From Aspidapion aeneum (Eukaryota > Arthropoda > Insecta > Coleoptera > Brentidae), in contig OY755038.1 of NCBI GenBank assembly GCA_963576565.1, forward strand, positions 181,714,452 through 181,778,451: DNA of 64,000 nucleotides, given 5' to 3'. Position numbers and translations under genes: made by a program. This document shows positions 24,701-39,700 of the stretch, piece by piece (the stretch's first letter is position 1; every line of letters begins with the position of its first letter). The notes beneath the pieces were generated by a model. It searched no databases. It was not told the origin of the DNA and worked only from the letters and a program-made list of their open reading frames with translations.

Positions 24701-27700
24701 AACAATTGAACTTTCGTTGATTGTAGGGCTTGGTAATGTTACTGCTGTTTTATTTATATCTGCCATTTGTGACATGCTGGTTATCACTGATCTTAAACTA
24801 GTAAACGGAATCTTTGAACTTGTAGCACTACTAAATGCAGTTTTATCTGTTTTAATACTTTCTGGCATTAAGCTGGTTAAAGTAGATTCTAAATGTTTAG
24901 TCGTATTGGAAAATACAGAAACAATTGAACTTTCGTTGATTGTAGGCCTTGGTAATGTTACTGCTGTTTTATTTATATCTGCCATTTGTGACATGCTGGT
25001 TATCACTGATCTTAAACTAGTAAACGGAATCTTTGAACTTGTAGCACTACTAAATGCAGTTTTATCTGTTCTAATACTTTTTGGCATTAAGCTGGATAAA
25101 GTAGATTCTAACTCTTTAGTAGTATTGGAAAATACAGAAACAATTGAAGTTTCGTTGATTGTAGGGCTTGGTAATGTTACTGCTGTTTTCTTTATATCTG
25201 ACATTTGTGACATGCTGGTTATCACTGATCTTAAACTAGTAAAGGGAGTGTTTGAACTTGTAGCACTACTAAATGCAGTTTTCTCTGTTCTAAAACTTTT
25301 TGGCATTAAGCTTGTTAAAGTAGGTTCTAACTCTTTAGTAGTATTGGAAAATACAGAAACAATTGAACTTTCGTTGATTGTAGGGCTTGGTAATGTTACT
25401 GCTGTTTTGTTTATATCAGCCCTTTGTGACATGCTGGTTATCACGGATCTTAAACTAGTAAACGAAATGTTTGAACTTGTAGCACTACTAAATGCAGTTT
25501 TCTCTGTTCTAATACTTTTTGGCATTAAGCTTGTTAAAGTAGATTCTAACTGTTTAGTGGTATTGGAAAATACAGAAATAATTGAACTTTCGTTGGTTGT
25601 AGGGCTTGGTAACGTTACTGCTGTTTTATTTATATCTGCCATTTGTGACATGCTAGTTATCACTGATCTTAAACTAGTAAACGGAATGTTTGAACTTGTA
25701 GCACTACTAAATGCAGTTTTCTCTGTTCTAATACTTTTTGGCATTAAGCTTGTTAAAGTAGATTCTAACTGTTTAGTGGTATTGGAAAATACAGAAATAA
25801 TTGAACTTTCGTTGATTGTAGGGCTTGGTAACGTTACTGCTGTTTTATTTATATCTGCCATTTGTGACATGCTAGTTATCACTGATCTTAAACTAGTAAA
25901 CGGAATGTTTGAACTTGTAGCACTACTAAATGCTGTTTTCTCTGTTCTAATACTTTTGGGCATTAAGCTTGTTAAAGTAGATTCTAACTCTTTAGTAGTA
26001 TTGGAAAATACAGAAACAATTGAACTTTCGTTGATTGTAGGGCTTGGTAATGTTACTGCTGTTTTATTTATTTCTGTCATTTGTGACATGCTGGTTATCA
26101 CTGATCTTAAACTAGTAAACGGAATCTTTGAACTTGTAGCACTACTAAATGCAGTTTTATCTGTTCTAATACTTTTTGGCATTAAGCTGGTTAAAGTAGA
26201 TTCTAACCCTTTAGTAGTATTGGAAAATACAGAAACAATTGAACTTTCGTTGATTGTAGGGCTTGGTAATGTTACTGCTGTTTTATTTATATCTGCCATT
26301 TGTGACATGCTGGTTATCACTGATCTTAAATTAGTAAACGGAATGTTTGAACTTGTAGCACTACTAAATGCAGTTTTCTCTGTTCTAATACTTTTTGACA
26401 TTAAGCTTGTTAAAGTAGATTTTAACTCTTTAGTAGTATTGGAAAATACAGAAACAATTGAACTTTCGTTGATTGTAGGGCTTGGTAATGTTACTGCTGT
26501 TTTATTTATATCTGTCATTTGTGACATACTGGTTTTCACTGATCTTAAACTAGTAAACGGAATCTTTGAACTTGTAGCACTACTAAATGCAGTTTTATTT
26601 GTTATAATACTTTTTGGCATTAAGCTGGTTAAAGTAGATTCTAACTGTTTAGTAGTATTGGAAAATACAGAAATAATTGAACTTTCGTTGATTGTAGGGC
26701 TTGGTAATGTTACTGCTGTTTTATTTATATCTGCCATTTGTGACATGCTAGCTATCACTGATCTTAAACTAGTAAACGGAATGTTTGAACTTGTAGCACT
26801 ACTAAATGCAGTTTTCTCTGTTCTAATACTTTTTGGCATTAAGCTTGTTAAAGTAGATTCTAACTCTTTAGTAGTATTGGAAAATACAGAAACAATTGAA
26901 CTTTCGTTGATTGTAGGGCTTGGTAATGTTACTGCTGTTTTATTTATATCTGTCATTTGTGACATGCTGGTTATCACTGATCTTAAACTAGTAAACGGAA
27001 TCTTTGAACTTGTAGCACTACTAAATGCAGTTTTATCTGTTCTAATACTTTTTGGCATTAAGCTGGTTAAAGTAGATTCTAACCCTTTAGTAGTATTGGA
27101 AAATACAGAAACAATTGAACTTTCGTTGATTGTAGGGCTTGGTAATGTTACTGCTGTTTTATTTATATCTGCCATTTGTGACATGCTGGTTATCACGGAT
27201 CTTAAACTAGTAAACGGAATGTTTGAACTTGTAGCACTACTAAATGCAGTTTTCTGTGTTCTAATACTTTTTGGCATTAAGCTTGTCAAAGTAGATTCTA
27301 ACTCTTTAGTCGTATTGGAAAATACAGAAACAATTGAACTTTCGTTGATTGTAGGGCTTGGTAATGTTACTGCTGTTTTATTCGTATCTGCCATTTGTGA
27401 CATGCTGGTTATCACGGATCTTAAACTAGTAAACGGAATCTTTAAACTTGTAGCACTACTAAATGCAGTTTTATCTGTTCTAATACTTTTTGGCATTAAG
27501 CTGGTTAAAGTAGATTCTAACTGTTTAGTAGTATTGGAAAATACAGAAACAATTGAACTTTCGTTGATTGTAGGGCTTGGTAATGTTACTGCTGTTTTAT
27601 TTATATCTGCCATTTGTGACATGCTGGTTATCACTGATCTTAAACTAGTAAACGGAATGTTTGAACTTGTAGCACTACTAAATGCAGTTTTCTCTGTTCT

Positions 27701-30700
27701 AATACTTTTTGACATTAAGCTTGTTAAAGTAGATTTTAACTCTTTAGTAGTATTGGAAAATACAGAAACATTTGAACTTTCGTTGATTGTAGGGCTTGGT
27801 AATGTTACTGCTGTTTTATTTATATCTGTCATTTGTGACATGCTGGTTATCACTGATCTTAAACTAGTAAACGAAATCTTTGAACTTGTAGCACTACTAA
27901 ATGCAGTTTTATCTGTTCTAATACTTTTTGGCATTAAGCTGGTTAAAGTAGAATCTAACTGTTTAGTAGTATTGGAAAATACAGAAACAATTGAACTTTC
28001 GTTGATTGTAGGGCTTGGTAATGTTACTGCTGTTTTATTTATATCTGCCATTTGTGACATGCTGGTTATCACTGATCTTAAACTAGTAAACGGAATCTTT
28101 GAACTTGTAGCACTATTAAATGCAGTTTTATCTGTTCTAATACTTTTTGGCATTAAGCTTATTAAAGTTGATTCTAACTCTTTAGTAGTATTGGAAAATA
28201 AAGAAACAATTGAACTTTCGTTGATTGTAGGGCTTGGTAATGTTACTGCTGTTTTATTTATATCTGCCATTTGTGACGTGCTGGTTATCACTGATCTTAA
28301 ACTAGTAAACGGAATCTTTGAACTTGTAGCACTACTAAATGCAGTTTTATCTGTTTTAATACTTTCTGGCATTAAGCTGGTTAAAGTAGATTCTAAATGT
28401 TTAGTCGTATTGGAAAATACAGAAACAATTGAACTTTCGTTGATTGTAGGCCTTGGTAATGTTACTGCTGTTTTATTTATATCTGCCATTTGTGACATGC
28501 TGGTTATCACTGATCTTAAACTAGTAAACGGAATCTTTGAACTTGTAGCACTACTAAATGCAGTTTTATCTGTTCTAATACTTTTTAGCATTAAGCTGGA
28601 TAAAGTAGATTCTAACTCTTTAGTAGTATTGGAAAATACAGAAACAATTGAAGTTTCGTTGATTGTAGGGCTTGGTAATGTTACTGCTGTTTTCTTTATA
28701 TCTGACATTTGTGACATGCTGGTTATGACTGATCTTAAACTAGTAAAGGGAGTGTTTGAACTTGTAGCACTACTAAATGCAGTTTTCTCTGTTCTAAAAC
28801 TTTTTGGCATTAAGCTTGTTAAAGTAGGTTCTAACTCTTTAGTAGTATTGGAAAATACAGAAACAATTGAACTTTCGTTGATTGTAGGGCTTGGTAATGT
28901 TACTGCTGTTTTGTTTATATCAGCCCTTTGTGACATGCTGGTTATCACGGATCTTAAACTAGTAAACGAAATGTTTGAACTTGTAGCACTACTAAATGCA
29001 GTTTTCTCTGTTCTAATACTTTTTGGCATTAAGCTTGTTAAAGTAGATTCTAACTCTTTAGTAGTATTGGAAAATACAGAAGCAATTGAACTTTCGTTGA
29101 TTGTAGGGCTTGGTAATGTTACTGCTGTTTTATTTATATCTGACATTTGTGACATGCTGGTTATCACGGATCTTAAACTAGTAAACGGAATGTTTGAACT
29201 TGTAGCACTACTAAATGCAGTTTTCTCTGTTCTAATACTTTTTGGCATTAAGCTTGTTAAAGTAGATTCTAACTCTTTAGTAGTATTGGAAAATACAGAA
29301 GCAATTGAACTTTCGTTGATTGTAGGGCTTGGTAATGTTACTGCTGTTTTATTTATATCTGCCCTTTGTGACATGCTGGTTATCACGGATCTTAAACTAG
29401 TAAACGAAATGTTTGAACTTGTAGCACTACTAAATGCAGTTTTCTCTGTTCTAATACTTTTTGGCATTAAGCTTGTTAAAGTAGATTCTAACTCTTTAGT
29501 AGTATTGGAAAATACAGAAACAATTGAACTTTCGTTGATTGTAGGGCTTGGTAATGTTACTGCTGTTTTATTTATTTCTGTCATTTGTGACATGCTGGTT
29601 ATCACTGATCTTAAACTAGTAAACGGAATCTTTGAACTTGTAGCACTACTAAATGCAGTTTTATCTGTTCTAATACTTTTTGGCATTAAGCTGGTTAAAG
29701 TAGATTCTAACCCTTTAGTAGTATTGGAAAATACAGAAACAATTGAACTTTCGTTGATTGTAGGGCTTGGTAATGTTACTGCTGTTTTATTTATATCTGC
29801 CATTTGTGACATGCTGGTTATCACGGATCTTAAACTAGTAAACGGAATGTTTGAACTTGTAGCACTACTAAATGCAGTTTTCTGTGTTCTAATACTTTTT
29901 GGCATTAAGCTTGTCAAAGTAGATTCTAACTCTTTAGTAGTATTGGAAAATACAGAAACAATTGAACTTTCGTTGATTGTAGGGCTTGGTAATGTTACTG
30001 CTGTTTTATTCGTATCTGCCATTTGTGACATGCTGGTTATCACGGATCTTAAACTAGTAAACGGAATCTTTGAACTTGTAGCACTACTAAATGCAGTTTT
30101 ATCTGTTCTAATACTTTTTGGCATTAAGCTGGTTAAAGTAGATTCTAACTGTTTAGTAGTATTGGAAAATACAGAAACAATTGAACTTTCGTTGATTGTA
30201 GGGCTTGGTAATGTTACTGCTGTTTTATTTATATCTGCCATTTGTGACATGCTGGTTATCACTGATCTTAAATTAGTAAACGGAATGTTTGAACTTGTAG
30301 CACTACTAAATGCAGTTTTCTCTGTTCTAATACTTTTTGACATTAAGCTTGTTAAAGTAGATTTTAACTCTTTAGTAGTATTGGAAAATACAGAAACAAT
30401 TGAACTTTCGTTGATTGTAGGGCTTAGTAATGTTACTGCTGTTTTATTTATATCTGTCATTTGTGACATGCTGGCTATCACTGATCTTAAACTAGTAAAC
30501 GGAATCTTTGAACTTGTAGCACTACTAAATGCAGTTTTCTCTGTTCTAATACTTTTTGGCATTAAGCTTGTTAAAGTAGATTCTAACCCTTTAGTAGTAT
30601 TGGAAAATACAGAAACAATTGAACTTTCGTTGATTGTAGGGCTTGGTAATGTTACTGCTGTTTTATTTATATCTGCCATTTGTGACATGCTGGTTATCAC

Positions 30701-33700
30701 GGATCTTAAACTAGTAAACGGAATGTTTGAACTTGTAGCACTACTAAATGCAGTTTTCTGTGTTCTAATACTTTTTGGCATTAAGCTTGTCAAAGTAGAT
30801 TCTAACTCTTTAGTAGTATTGGAAAATACAGAAACAATTGTACTTTCGTTGATTGTAGGGCTTGGTAATGTTACTGCTGTTTTATTCGTATCTGCCATTT
30901 GTGACATGCTGGTTATCACGGATCTTAAACTAGTAAACGGAATCTTTGAACTTGTAGCACTACTAAATGCAGTTTTATCTGTTCTAATACTTTTTGGCGT
31001 TAAGCTGGTTAAAGTAGATTCTAACTGTTTAGTAGTATTGGAAAATACAGAAACAATTGAACTTTCGTTGATTGTAGGGCTTGGTAATGTTACTGCTGTT
31101 TTATTTATATCTGCCATTTGTGACATGCTGGTTATCACTGATCTTAAATTAGTAAACGGAATGTTTGAACTTGTAGCACTACTAAATGCAGTTTTCTCTG
31201 TTCTAATACTTTTTGACATTAAGCTTGTTATAGTAGATTTTAACTCTTTAGTAGTATTGGAAAATACAGAAACAATTGAACTTTCGTTGATTGTAGGGCT
31301 TGGTAATGTTACTGCTGTTTTATTTATATCTGTCATTTGTGACATGCTGGTTATCACTGATCTTAAACTAGTAAACGGAATCTTTGAACTTGTAGCACTA
31401 CTAAATGCAGTTTTATTTGTTATAATACTTTTTGGCATTAAGCTGGTTAAAGTAGATTCTAACTGTTTAGTAGTATTGGAAAATACAGAAATAATGGAAC
31501 TTTCGTTGATTGTAGGGCTTGGTAATGTTACTGCTGTTTTATTTATATCTGCCATTTGTGACATGCTAGTTATCACTGATCTTAAACTAGTAAACGGAAT
31601 GTTTGAACTTGTAGCACTACTAAATGCAGTTTTCTCTGTTCTAATACTTTTTGGCATTAAGCTTGTTAAAGTAGATTCTAACTCTTTAGTAGTATTGGAA
31701 AATACAGAAACAATTGAACTTTCGTTGATTGTAGGGCTTGGTAATGTTACTGCTGTTTTATTTATATCTGTCATTTGTGACATGCTGGTTATCACTGATC
31801 TTAAACTAGTAAACGGAATCTTTGAACTTGTAGCACTACTAAATGCAGTTTTATCTGTTCTAATACTTTTTGGCATTAAGCTGGTTAAAGTAGATTCTAA
31901 CCCTTTAGTAGTATTGGAAAATACAGAAACAATTGAACTTTCGTTGATTGTAGGGCTTGGTAATGTTACTGCTGTTTTATTTATATCTGCCATTTGTGAC
32001 ATGCTGGTTATCACGGATCTTAAACTAGTAAACGGAATGTTTGAACTTGTAGCACTACTAAATGCAGTTTTCTGTGTTTTAATACTTTTTGGCATTAAGC
32101 TTGTCAAAGTAGATTCTAACTCTTTAGTAGTATTGGAAAATACAGAAACAATTGAACTTTCGTTGATTGTAGGGCTTGGTAATGTTACTGCTGTTTTATT
32201 CGTATCTGCCATTTGTGACATGCTGGTTATCACGGATCTTAAACTAGTAAACGGAATCTTTGAACTTGTAGCACTACTAAATGCAGTTTTATCTGTTCTA
32301 ATACTTTTTGGCATTAAGCTGGTTAAAGTAGATTCTAACTGTTTAGTAGTATTGGAAAATACAGAAACAATTGAACTTTCATTGATTGTAGGGCTTGGTA
32401 ATGTTACTGCTGTTTTATTTATATCTGCCATTTGTGACATGCTGGTTATCACTGATCTTAAATTAGTAAACGGAATGTTTGAACTTGTAGCACTACTAAA
32501 TGCAGTTTTCTCTGTTCTAATACTTTTTGACATTAAGCTTGTTAAAGTAGATTTTAACTCTTTAGTAGTATTGGAAAATACAGAAACAATTGAACTTTCG
32601 TTGATTGTAGGGCTTGGTAATGTTACTGCTGTTTTATTTATATCTGTCATTTGTGACATGCTGGTTATCACTGATCTTAAACTAGTAAACGGAATCTTTG
32701 AACTTGTAGCACTACTAAATGCAGTTTTATTTGTTATAATACTTTTTGGCATTAAGCTGGTTAAAGTAGATTCTAACTGTTTAGTAGTATTGGAAAATAT
32801 AGAAATAATTGAACTTTCGTTGATTGTAGGGCTTGGTAATGTTACTGCTGTTTTATTTATATCTGCCATTTGTGACATGCTAGTTATCACTGATCTTAAA
32901 CTAGTAAACGGAATGTTTGAACTTGTAGCACTACTAAATGCAGTTTTCTGTGTTCTAATACTTTTTGGCATTAAGCTTGTCAAAGTAGATTCTAACTCTT
33001 TAGTAGTATTGTAAAATACAGAAACAATTGAACTTTCGTTGATTGTAGGGCTTGGTAATGTTACTGCTGTTTTATTCGTATCTGCCATTTGTGACATGCT
33101 GGTTATCACGGATCTTAAACTAGTAAACGGAATCTTTGAACTTGTAGCACTACTAAATGCAGTTTTATCTGTTCTAATACTTTTTGGCGTTAAGCTGGTT
33201 AAAGTAGATTCTAACTGTTTAGTAGTATTGTAAAATACAGAAACAATTGAACTTTCGTTGATTGTAGGGCTTGGTAATGTTACTGCTGTTTTATTTATAT
33301 CTGCCATTTGTGACATGCTGGTTATCACTGATCTTAAATTAGTAAACGGAATGTTTGAACTTGTAGCACTACTAAATGCAGTTTTCTCTGTTCTAATACT
33401 TTTTGACATTAAGCTTGTTAAAGTAGATTTTAACTCTTTAGTAGTATTGGAAAATACAGAAACAATTGAACTTTCGTTGATTGTAGGGCTTGGTAATGTT
33501 ACTGCTGTTTTATTTATATCTGTCATTTGTGACATGCTGGTTATCACTGATCTTAAACTAGTAAACGGAATCTTTGAACTTGTAGCACTACTAAATGCAG
33601 TTTTATTTGTTATAATACTTTTTGGCATTAAGCTGGTTAAAGTAGATTCTAACTGTTTAGTAGTATTGGAAAATACAGAAATAATGGAACTTTCGTTGAT

Positions 33701-36700
33701 TGTAGGGCTTGGTAATGTTACTGCTGTTTTATTTATATCTGCCATTTGTGACATGCTAGTTATCACCGATCTTAAACTAGTAAACGGAATGTTTGAACTT
33801 GTAGCACTACTAAATGCAGTTTTCTCTGTTCTAATACTTTTTGGCATTAAGCTTGTTAAAGTAGATTCTAACTCTTTAGTAGTATTGGAAAATACAGAAA
33901 CAATTGAACTTTCGTTGATTGTAGGGCTTGGTAATGTTACTGCTGTTTTATTTATATCTGTCATTTGTGACATGCTGGTTATCACTGATCTTAAACTAGT
34001 AAACGGAATCTTTGAACGTGTAGCACTACTAAATGCAGTTTTATCTGTTCTAATACTTTTTGGCATTAAGCTGGTTAAAGTAGATTCTAACCCTTTAGTA
34101 GTATTGGAAAATACAGAAACAATTGAACTTTCGTTGATTGTAGGGCTTGGTAATGTTACTGCTGTTTTATTTATATCTGCCATTTGTGACATGCTGGTTA
34201 TCACGGATCTTAAACTAGTAAACGGAATGTTTGAACTTGTAGCACTACTAAATGCAGTTTTCTGTGTTCTAATACTTTTTGGCATTAAGCTTGTCAAAGT
34301 AGATTCTAACTCTTTAGTAGTATTGGAAAATACAGAAACAATTGAACTTTCGTTGATTGTAGGGCTTGGTAATGTTACTGCTGTTTTATTCGTATCTGCC
34401 ATTTGTGACATGCTGGTTATCACGGATCTTAAACTAGTAAACGGAATCTTTGAACTTGTAGCACTACTAAATGCAGTTTTATCTGTTCTAATACTTTTTG
34501 GCATTAAGCTGGTTAAAGTAGATTCTAACTGTTTAGTAGTATTGGAAAATACAGAAACAATTGAACTTTCGTTGATTGTAGGGCTTGGTAATGTTACTGC
34601 TGTTTTATTTATATCTGCCATTTGTGACATGCTGGTTATCACTGATCTTAAACTAGTAAACGGAATGTTTGAACTTGTAGCACTACTAAATGCAGTTTTC
34701 TCTGTTCTAATACTTTTTGACATTAAGCTTGTTAAAGTAGATTTTAACTCTTTAGTAGTATTGGAAAATACAGAAACATTTGAACTTTCGTTGATTGTAG
34801 GGCTTGGTAATGTTACTGCTGTTTTATTTATATCTGTCATTTGTGACATGCTGGTTATCACTGATCTTAAACTAGTAAACGAAATCTTTGAACTTGTAGC
34901 ACTACTAAATGCAGTTTTATCTGTTCTAATACTTTTTGGCATTAAGCTGGTTAAAGTAGAATCTAACTGTTTAGTAGTATTGGAAAATACAGAAACAATT
35001 GAACTTTCGTTGATTGTAGGGCTTGGTAATGTTACTCCTGTTTTATTTATATCTGCCATTTGTGACATGCTGGTTATCACTGATCTTAAACTAGTAAACG
35101 GAATCTTTGAACTTGTAGCACTATTAAATGCAGTTTTATCTGTTCTAATACTTTTTGGCATTAAGCTTATTAAAGTTGATTCTAACTCGTTAGTAGTATT
35201 GGAAAATACAGAAACAATTGAACTTTCGTTGATTGTAGGGCTTGGTAATGTTACTGCTGTTTTATTTATATCTACCATTTGTGACATGTTGGTTATCACT
35301 GATCTTAAACTAGTAAACGGAATCTTTGAACTTGTAGCACTACTAAATGCAGTTTTATCTCTTTTAATACTTTCTGGCATTAAGATGGTTAAAGTAGATT
35401 CTAAATGTTTAGTCGTATTGGAAAATACAGAAACAATTGAACTTTCGTTGATTGTAGGCCTTGGTAATGTTACTGCTGTTTTATTTATATCTGCCATTTG
35501 TGACATGCTGGTTATCACTGATCTTAAACTAGTAAACGGAATCTTTGAACTTGTAGCACTACTAAATGCAGTTTTATCTGTTCTTATACTTTTTGGCATT
35601 AAGCTTGTTAAAGTAGATTCTAACTCTTTAGTAGTATTGGAAAATACAGAAACAATTGAACTTTCGTTGATTGTAGGGCTTGGTAATGTTACTGCTGTTT
35701 GTGACATGCTGGTTATCACTGATCTTAAACTAGTAAACGGAATCTTTGAACTTGTAGCACTACTAAATGCAGTTTTATCTGTTCTAATACGTTTTGGCAT
35801 TAAGCTGGTTAAAGTAGATTCTAACCCTTTAGTAGTATTGGAAAATACAGAAACAATTGAACTTTCGTTGATTGTAGGGCTTGGTAATGTTACTGCTGTT
35901 TTATTTATATCTGCCATTTGTGACATGCTGGTTATCACGGATCTTAAACTAGTAAACGGAATGTTTGAACTTGTAGCACTACTAAATGCAGTTTTCTGTG
36001 TTCTAATACTTTTTGGCATTAAGCTTGTCAAAGTAGATTCTAACTCTTTAGTAGTATTGGAAAATACAGAAACAATTGAACTTTCGTTGATTGTAGGGCT
36101 TGGTAATGTTACTGCTGTTTTATTCGTATCTGCCATTTGTGACATGCTGGTTATCACGGATCTTAAACTAGTAAACGGAATCTTTGAACTTGTAGCACTA
36201 CTAAATGCAGTTTTATCTGTTCTAATACTTTTTGGCATTAAGCTGGTTAAAGTAGATTCTAACTGTTTAGTAGTATTGGAAAATACAGAAACAATTGAAC
36301 TTTCGTTGATTGTAGGGCTTGGTAATGTTACTGCTGTTTTATTTATATCTGCCATTTGTGACATGCTGGTTATCACGGATCTTAAACTAGTAAACGGAAT
36401 GTTTGAACTTGTAGCACTACTAAATGCAGTTTTCTCTGTTCTAATACTTTTTGGCATTAAGCTTGTTAAAGTAGATTCTAACTCTTTAGTAGTATTGGAA
36501 AATACAGAAGCAATTGAACTTTCGTTGATTGTAGGGCTTGGTAATGTTACTGCTGTTTTATTTATATCTGCCATTTGTGACATGCTAGTTATCACTGATA
36601 TTAACCTAGTAAACGGAATGTTTGAACTTGTAGCACTACTAAATGCAGTTTTCTCTGTTCTAATACTTTTTGGCATTAAGCTTGTTAAAGTAGATTCTAA

Positions 36701-39700
36701 CTCTTTAGTAGTATTGGAAAATACAGAAACAATTGAACTTTCGTTGATTGTAGGCCTTGGTAATGTTACTGCTGTTTTATTTATATATGCCATTTGTGAC
36801 ATGCTGGTTATCACTGATCTTAAACTAGTAAACGGAATGTTTGAACTTGTAGCACTACTAAATGCAGTTTTCTCTGTTCTAATACTTTTTGGCATTAAGC
36901 TTGTTAAAGTAGATTCTAACTCTTTAGTAGTATTGGAAAATACAGAAACAATTGAACTTTCGTTGATTGTAGGCCTTGGTAATGTTACTGCTGTTTTATT
37001 TATATCTGCCATTTGTGACATGCTGGTTATCACTGATCCTAAACTAGTAAACGGAATCTTTGAACTTGTAGCACTACTAAATGCAGTTTTATCTGTTCTT
37101 ATACTTTTTGGCATTAAGCTTGTTAAAGTAGATTCTAACTCTTTAGTAGTATTGGAAAATACAGAAACAATTGAACTTTCGTTGATTGTAGGGCTTGGTA
37201 ATGTTACTGCTGTTTTATTTATATCTGCCATTTGTGACATGCTGGTTATCACGGATCTTAAACTAGTAAACGGAATCTTTGAACTTGTAGCACTACTAAA
37301 TGGAGTTTTATCTGTTCTAATACTTTTTGGCATTAAGCTGGTTAAAGTAGATTCTAACTCTTTAGTAGTATTGGAAAATACAGAAACAGTTGAAGTTTCG
37401 TTGATTGTAGGGCTTGGTAATGTTACTGCTGTTTTATTTATATCTGACATTTGTGACATGCTGGTTATCACTGATCTTAAACTAGTAAAGGGAGTGTTTG
37501 AAGTTGTAGCACTACTAAATGCAGTTTTCTCTGTTCTAATACTTTTTGGCATTAAGCTTGTTAAAGTAGATTCTAACTCTTTAGTAGTATTGGAAAATAC
37601 AGAAACAATTGAACTTTCGTTGATTGTAGGGCTTGGTAATGTTACTGCTGTTTTATTTATATCTGCCATTTGTGACATGCTGGTTATCACGGATCTTAAA
37701 CTAGTAAACGGAATGTTTGAACTTGTAGCACTACTGAATGCAGTTTTCTTTGTTCTAATACTTTTTGGCATTAAGCTTGTTAAAGTAGATTCTAACTCTT
37801 TAGTAGTATTGGAAAATACAGAAGCAATTGAACTTTCGTTGATTGTAGGGCTTGGTAATGTTACTGCTGTTTTATTTATATCTGACATTTGTGACATGCT
37901 GGTTATCACTGATCTTAAACTAGTAAAGGGAGTGTTTGAACTTGTAGCACTACTAAATGCAGTTTTCTCTGTTCTAATAGTTTTTGGCATTAAGCTGGTT
38001 AAAGTAGATTCTAATCCTTTAGTAGTATTGGAAAATACAGAAACAATTGAACTTTCGTTGATTGTAGGGCTTGGTAATGTTACTGCTGTTTTATTTATAT
38101 CTGCCATTTGTGACATGCTGGTTATCACGGATCTTAAACTAGTAAACGGAATGTTTGAACTTGTAGCACTACTAAATGCAGTTTTCTCTGTTCTAATACT
38201 TTTTGGCATTAAGCTTGTTAAAGTAGATTCTAACTCTTTAGTAGTATTGGAAAATACAGAAGCAATTGAACTTTCGTTGATTGTAGGGCTTGGTAATGTT
38301 ACTGCTGTTTTATTTATATCTGCCATTTGTGACATGCTAGTTATCACTGATCTTAAACTAGTAAACGGAATGTTTGAACTTGTAGCACTACTAAATGCAG
38401 TTTTCTCTGTTCTAATACTTTTTGGCATTAAGCTTGTTAAAGTAGATTCTAACTCTTTAGTAGTATTGGAAAATACAGAAACAATTGAACTTTCGTTGAT
38501 TGTAGGCCTTGGTAATGTTACTGCTGTTTTATTTATATCTGCCATTTGTGACATGCTGGTTATCACTGATCTTAAACTAGTAAACGGAATGTTTGAACTT
38601 GTAGCACTACTAAATGCAGTTTTCTCTGTTCTAATACTTTTTGGCATTAAGCTTGTTAAAGTAGATTCTAACTCTTTAGTAGTATTGGAAAATACAGAAA
38701 CAATTGAACTTTCGTTGATTGTAGGCCTTGGTAATGTTACTGCTGTTTTATTTATATCTGCCATTTGTGACATGCTGGTTATCACTGATCTTAAACTAGT
38801 AAACGGAATCTTTGAACTTGTAGCACTACTAAATGCAGTTTTATCTGTTCTTATACTTTTTGGCATTAAGCTTGTTAAAGTAGATTCTAACTCTTTAGTA
38901 GTATTGGAAAATACAGAAACAATTGAACTTTCGTTGATTGTAGGGCTTGGTAATGTTACTGCTGTTTTATTTATATCTGCCATTTGTGACATGCTGGTTA
39001 TCACGGATCTTAAACTAGTAAACGGAATCTTTGAACTTGTAGCACTACTAAATGGAGTTTTATCTGTTCTAATACTTTTTGGCATTAAGCTGGTTAAAGT
39101 AGATTCTAACTCTTTAGTAGTATTGGAAAATACAGAAACAATTGAAGTTTCGTTGATTGTAGGGCTTGGTAATGTTACTGCTGTTTTATTTATATCTGAC
39201 ATTTGTGACATGCTGGTTATCACTGATCTTAAACTAGTAAAGGGAGTGTTTGAACTTGTAGCACTACTAAATGCAGTTTTCTCTGTTCTAATACTTTTTG
39301 GCATTAAGCTTGTTAAAGTAGATTCTAACTCTTTAGTAGTATTGGAAAATACAGAAACAATTGAACTTTCGTTGATTGTAGGGCTTGGTAATGTTACTGC
39401 TGTTTTATTTATATCTGCCATTTGTGACATGCTGGTTATCACGGATCTTAAACTAGTAAACGGAATGTTTGAACTTGTAGCACTACTAAATGCAGTTTTC
39501 TCTGTTCTAATACTTTTTGGCATTAAGCTTGTTAAAGTAGATTCTAACTCTTTAGTAGTATTGGAAAATACAGAAGCAATTGAACTTTCGTTGATTGTAG
39601 GGCTTGGTAATGTTACTGCTGTTTTATTTATATCTGACATTTGTGACATGCTGGTTATCACTGATCTTAAACTAGTAAAGGGAGTGTTTGAACTTGTAGC

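Noticed and set aside
27..33233. Plus-strand open frames (27-5702, 5715-9419, 9432-14192, 14205-33014, 33039-33233), each coding Val/Leu/Ile-rich 73-residue repeats.
   Set aside because: They occupy a single frame broken by five TAA codons while the antisense frame is never broken. Their starts are just internal ATG codons 10-22 bases after each stop, with no change in the repeat. The hydrophobic composition is what Ser/Thr codons give when read from the other strand. I treat them as shadows, though not with certainty.
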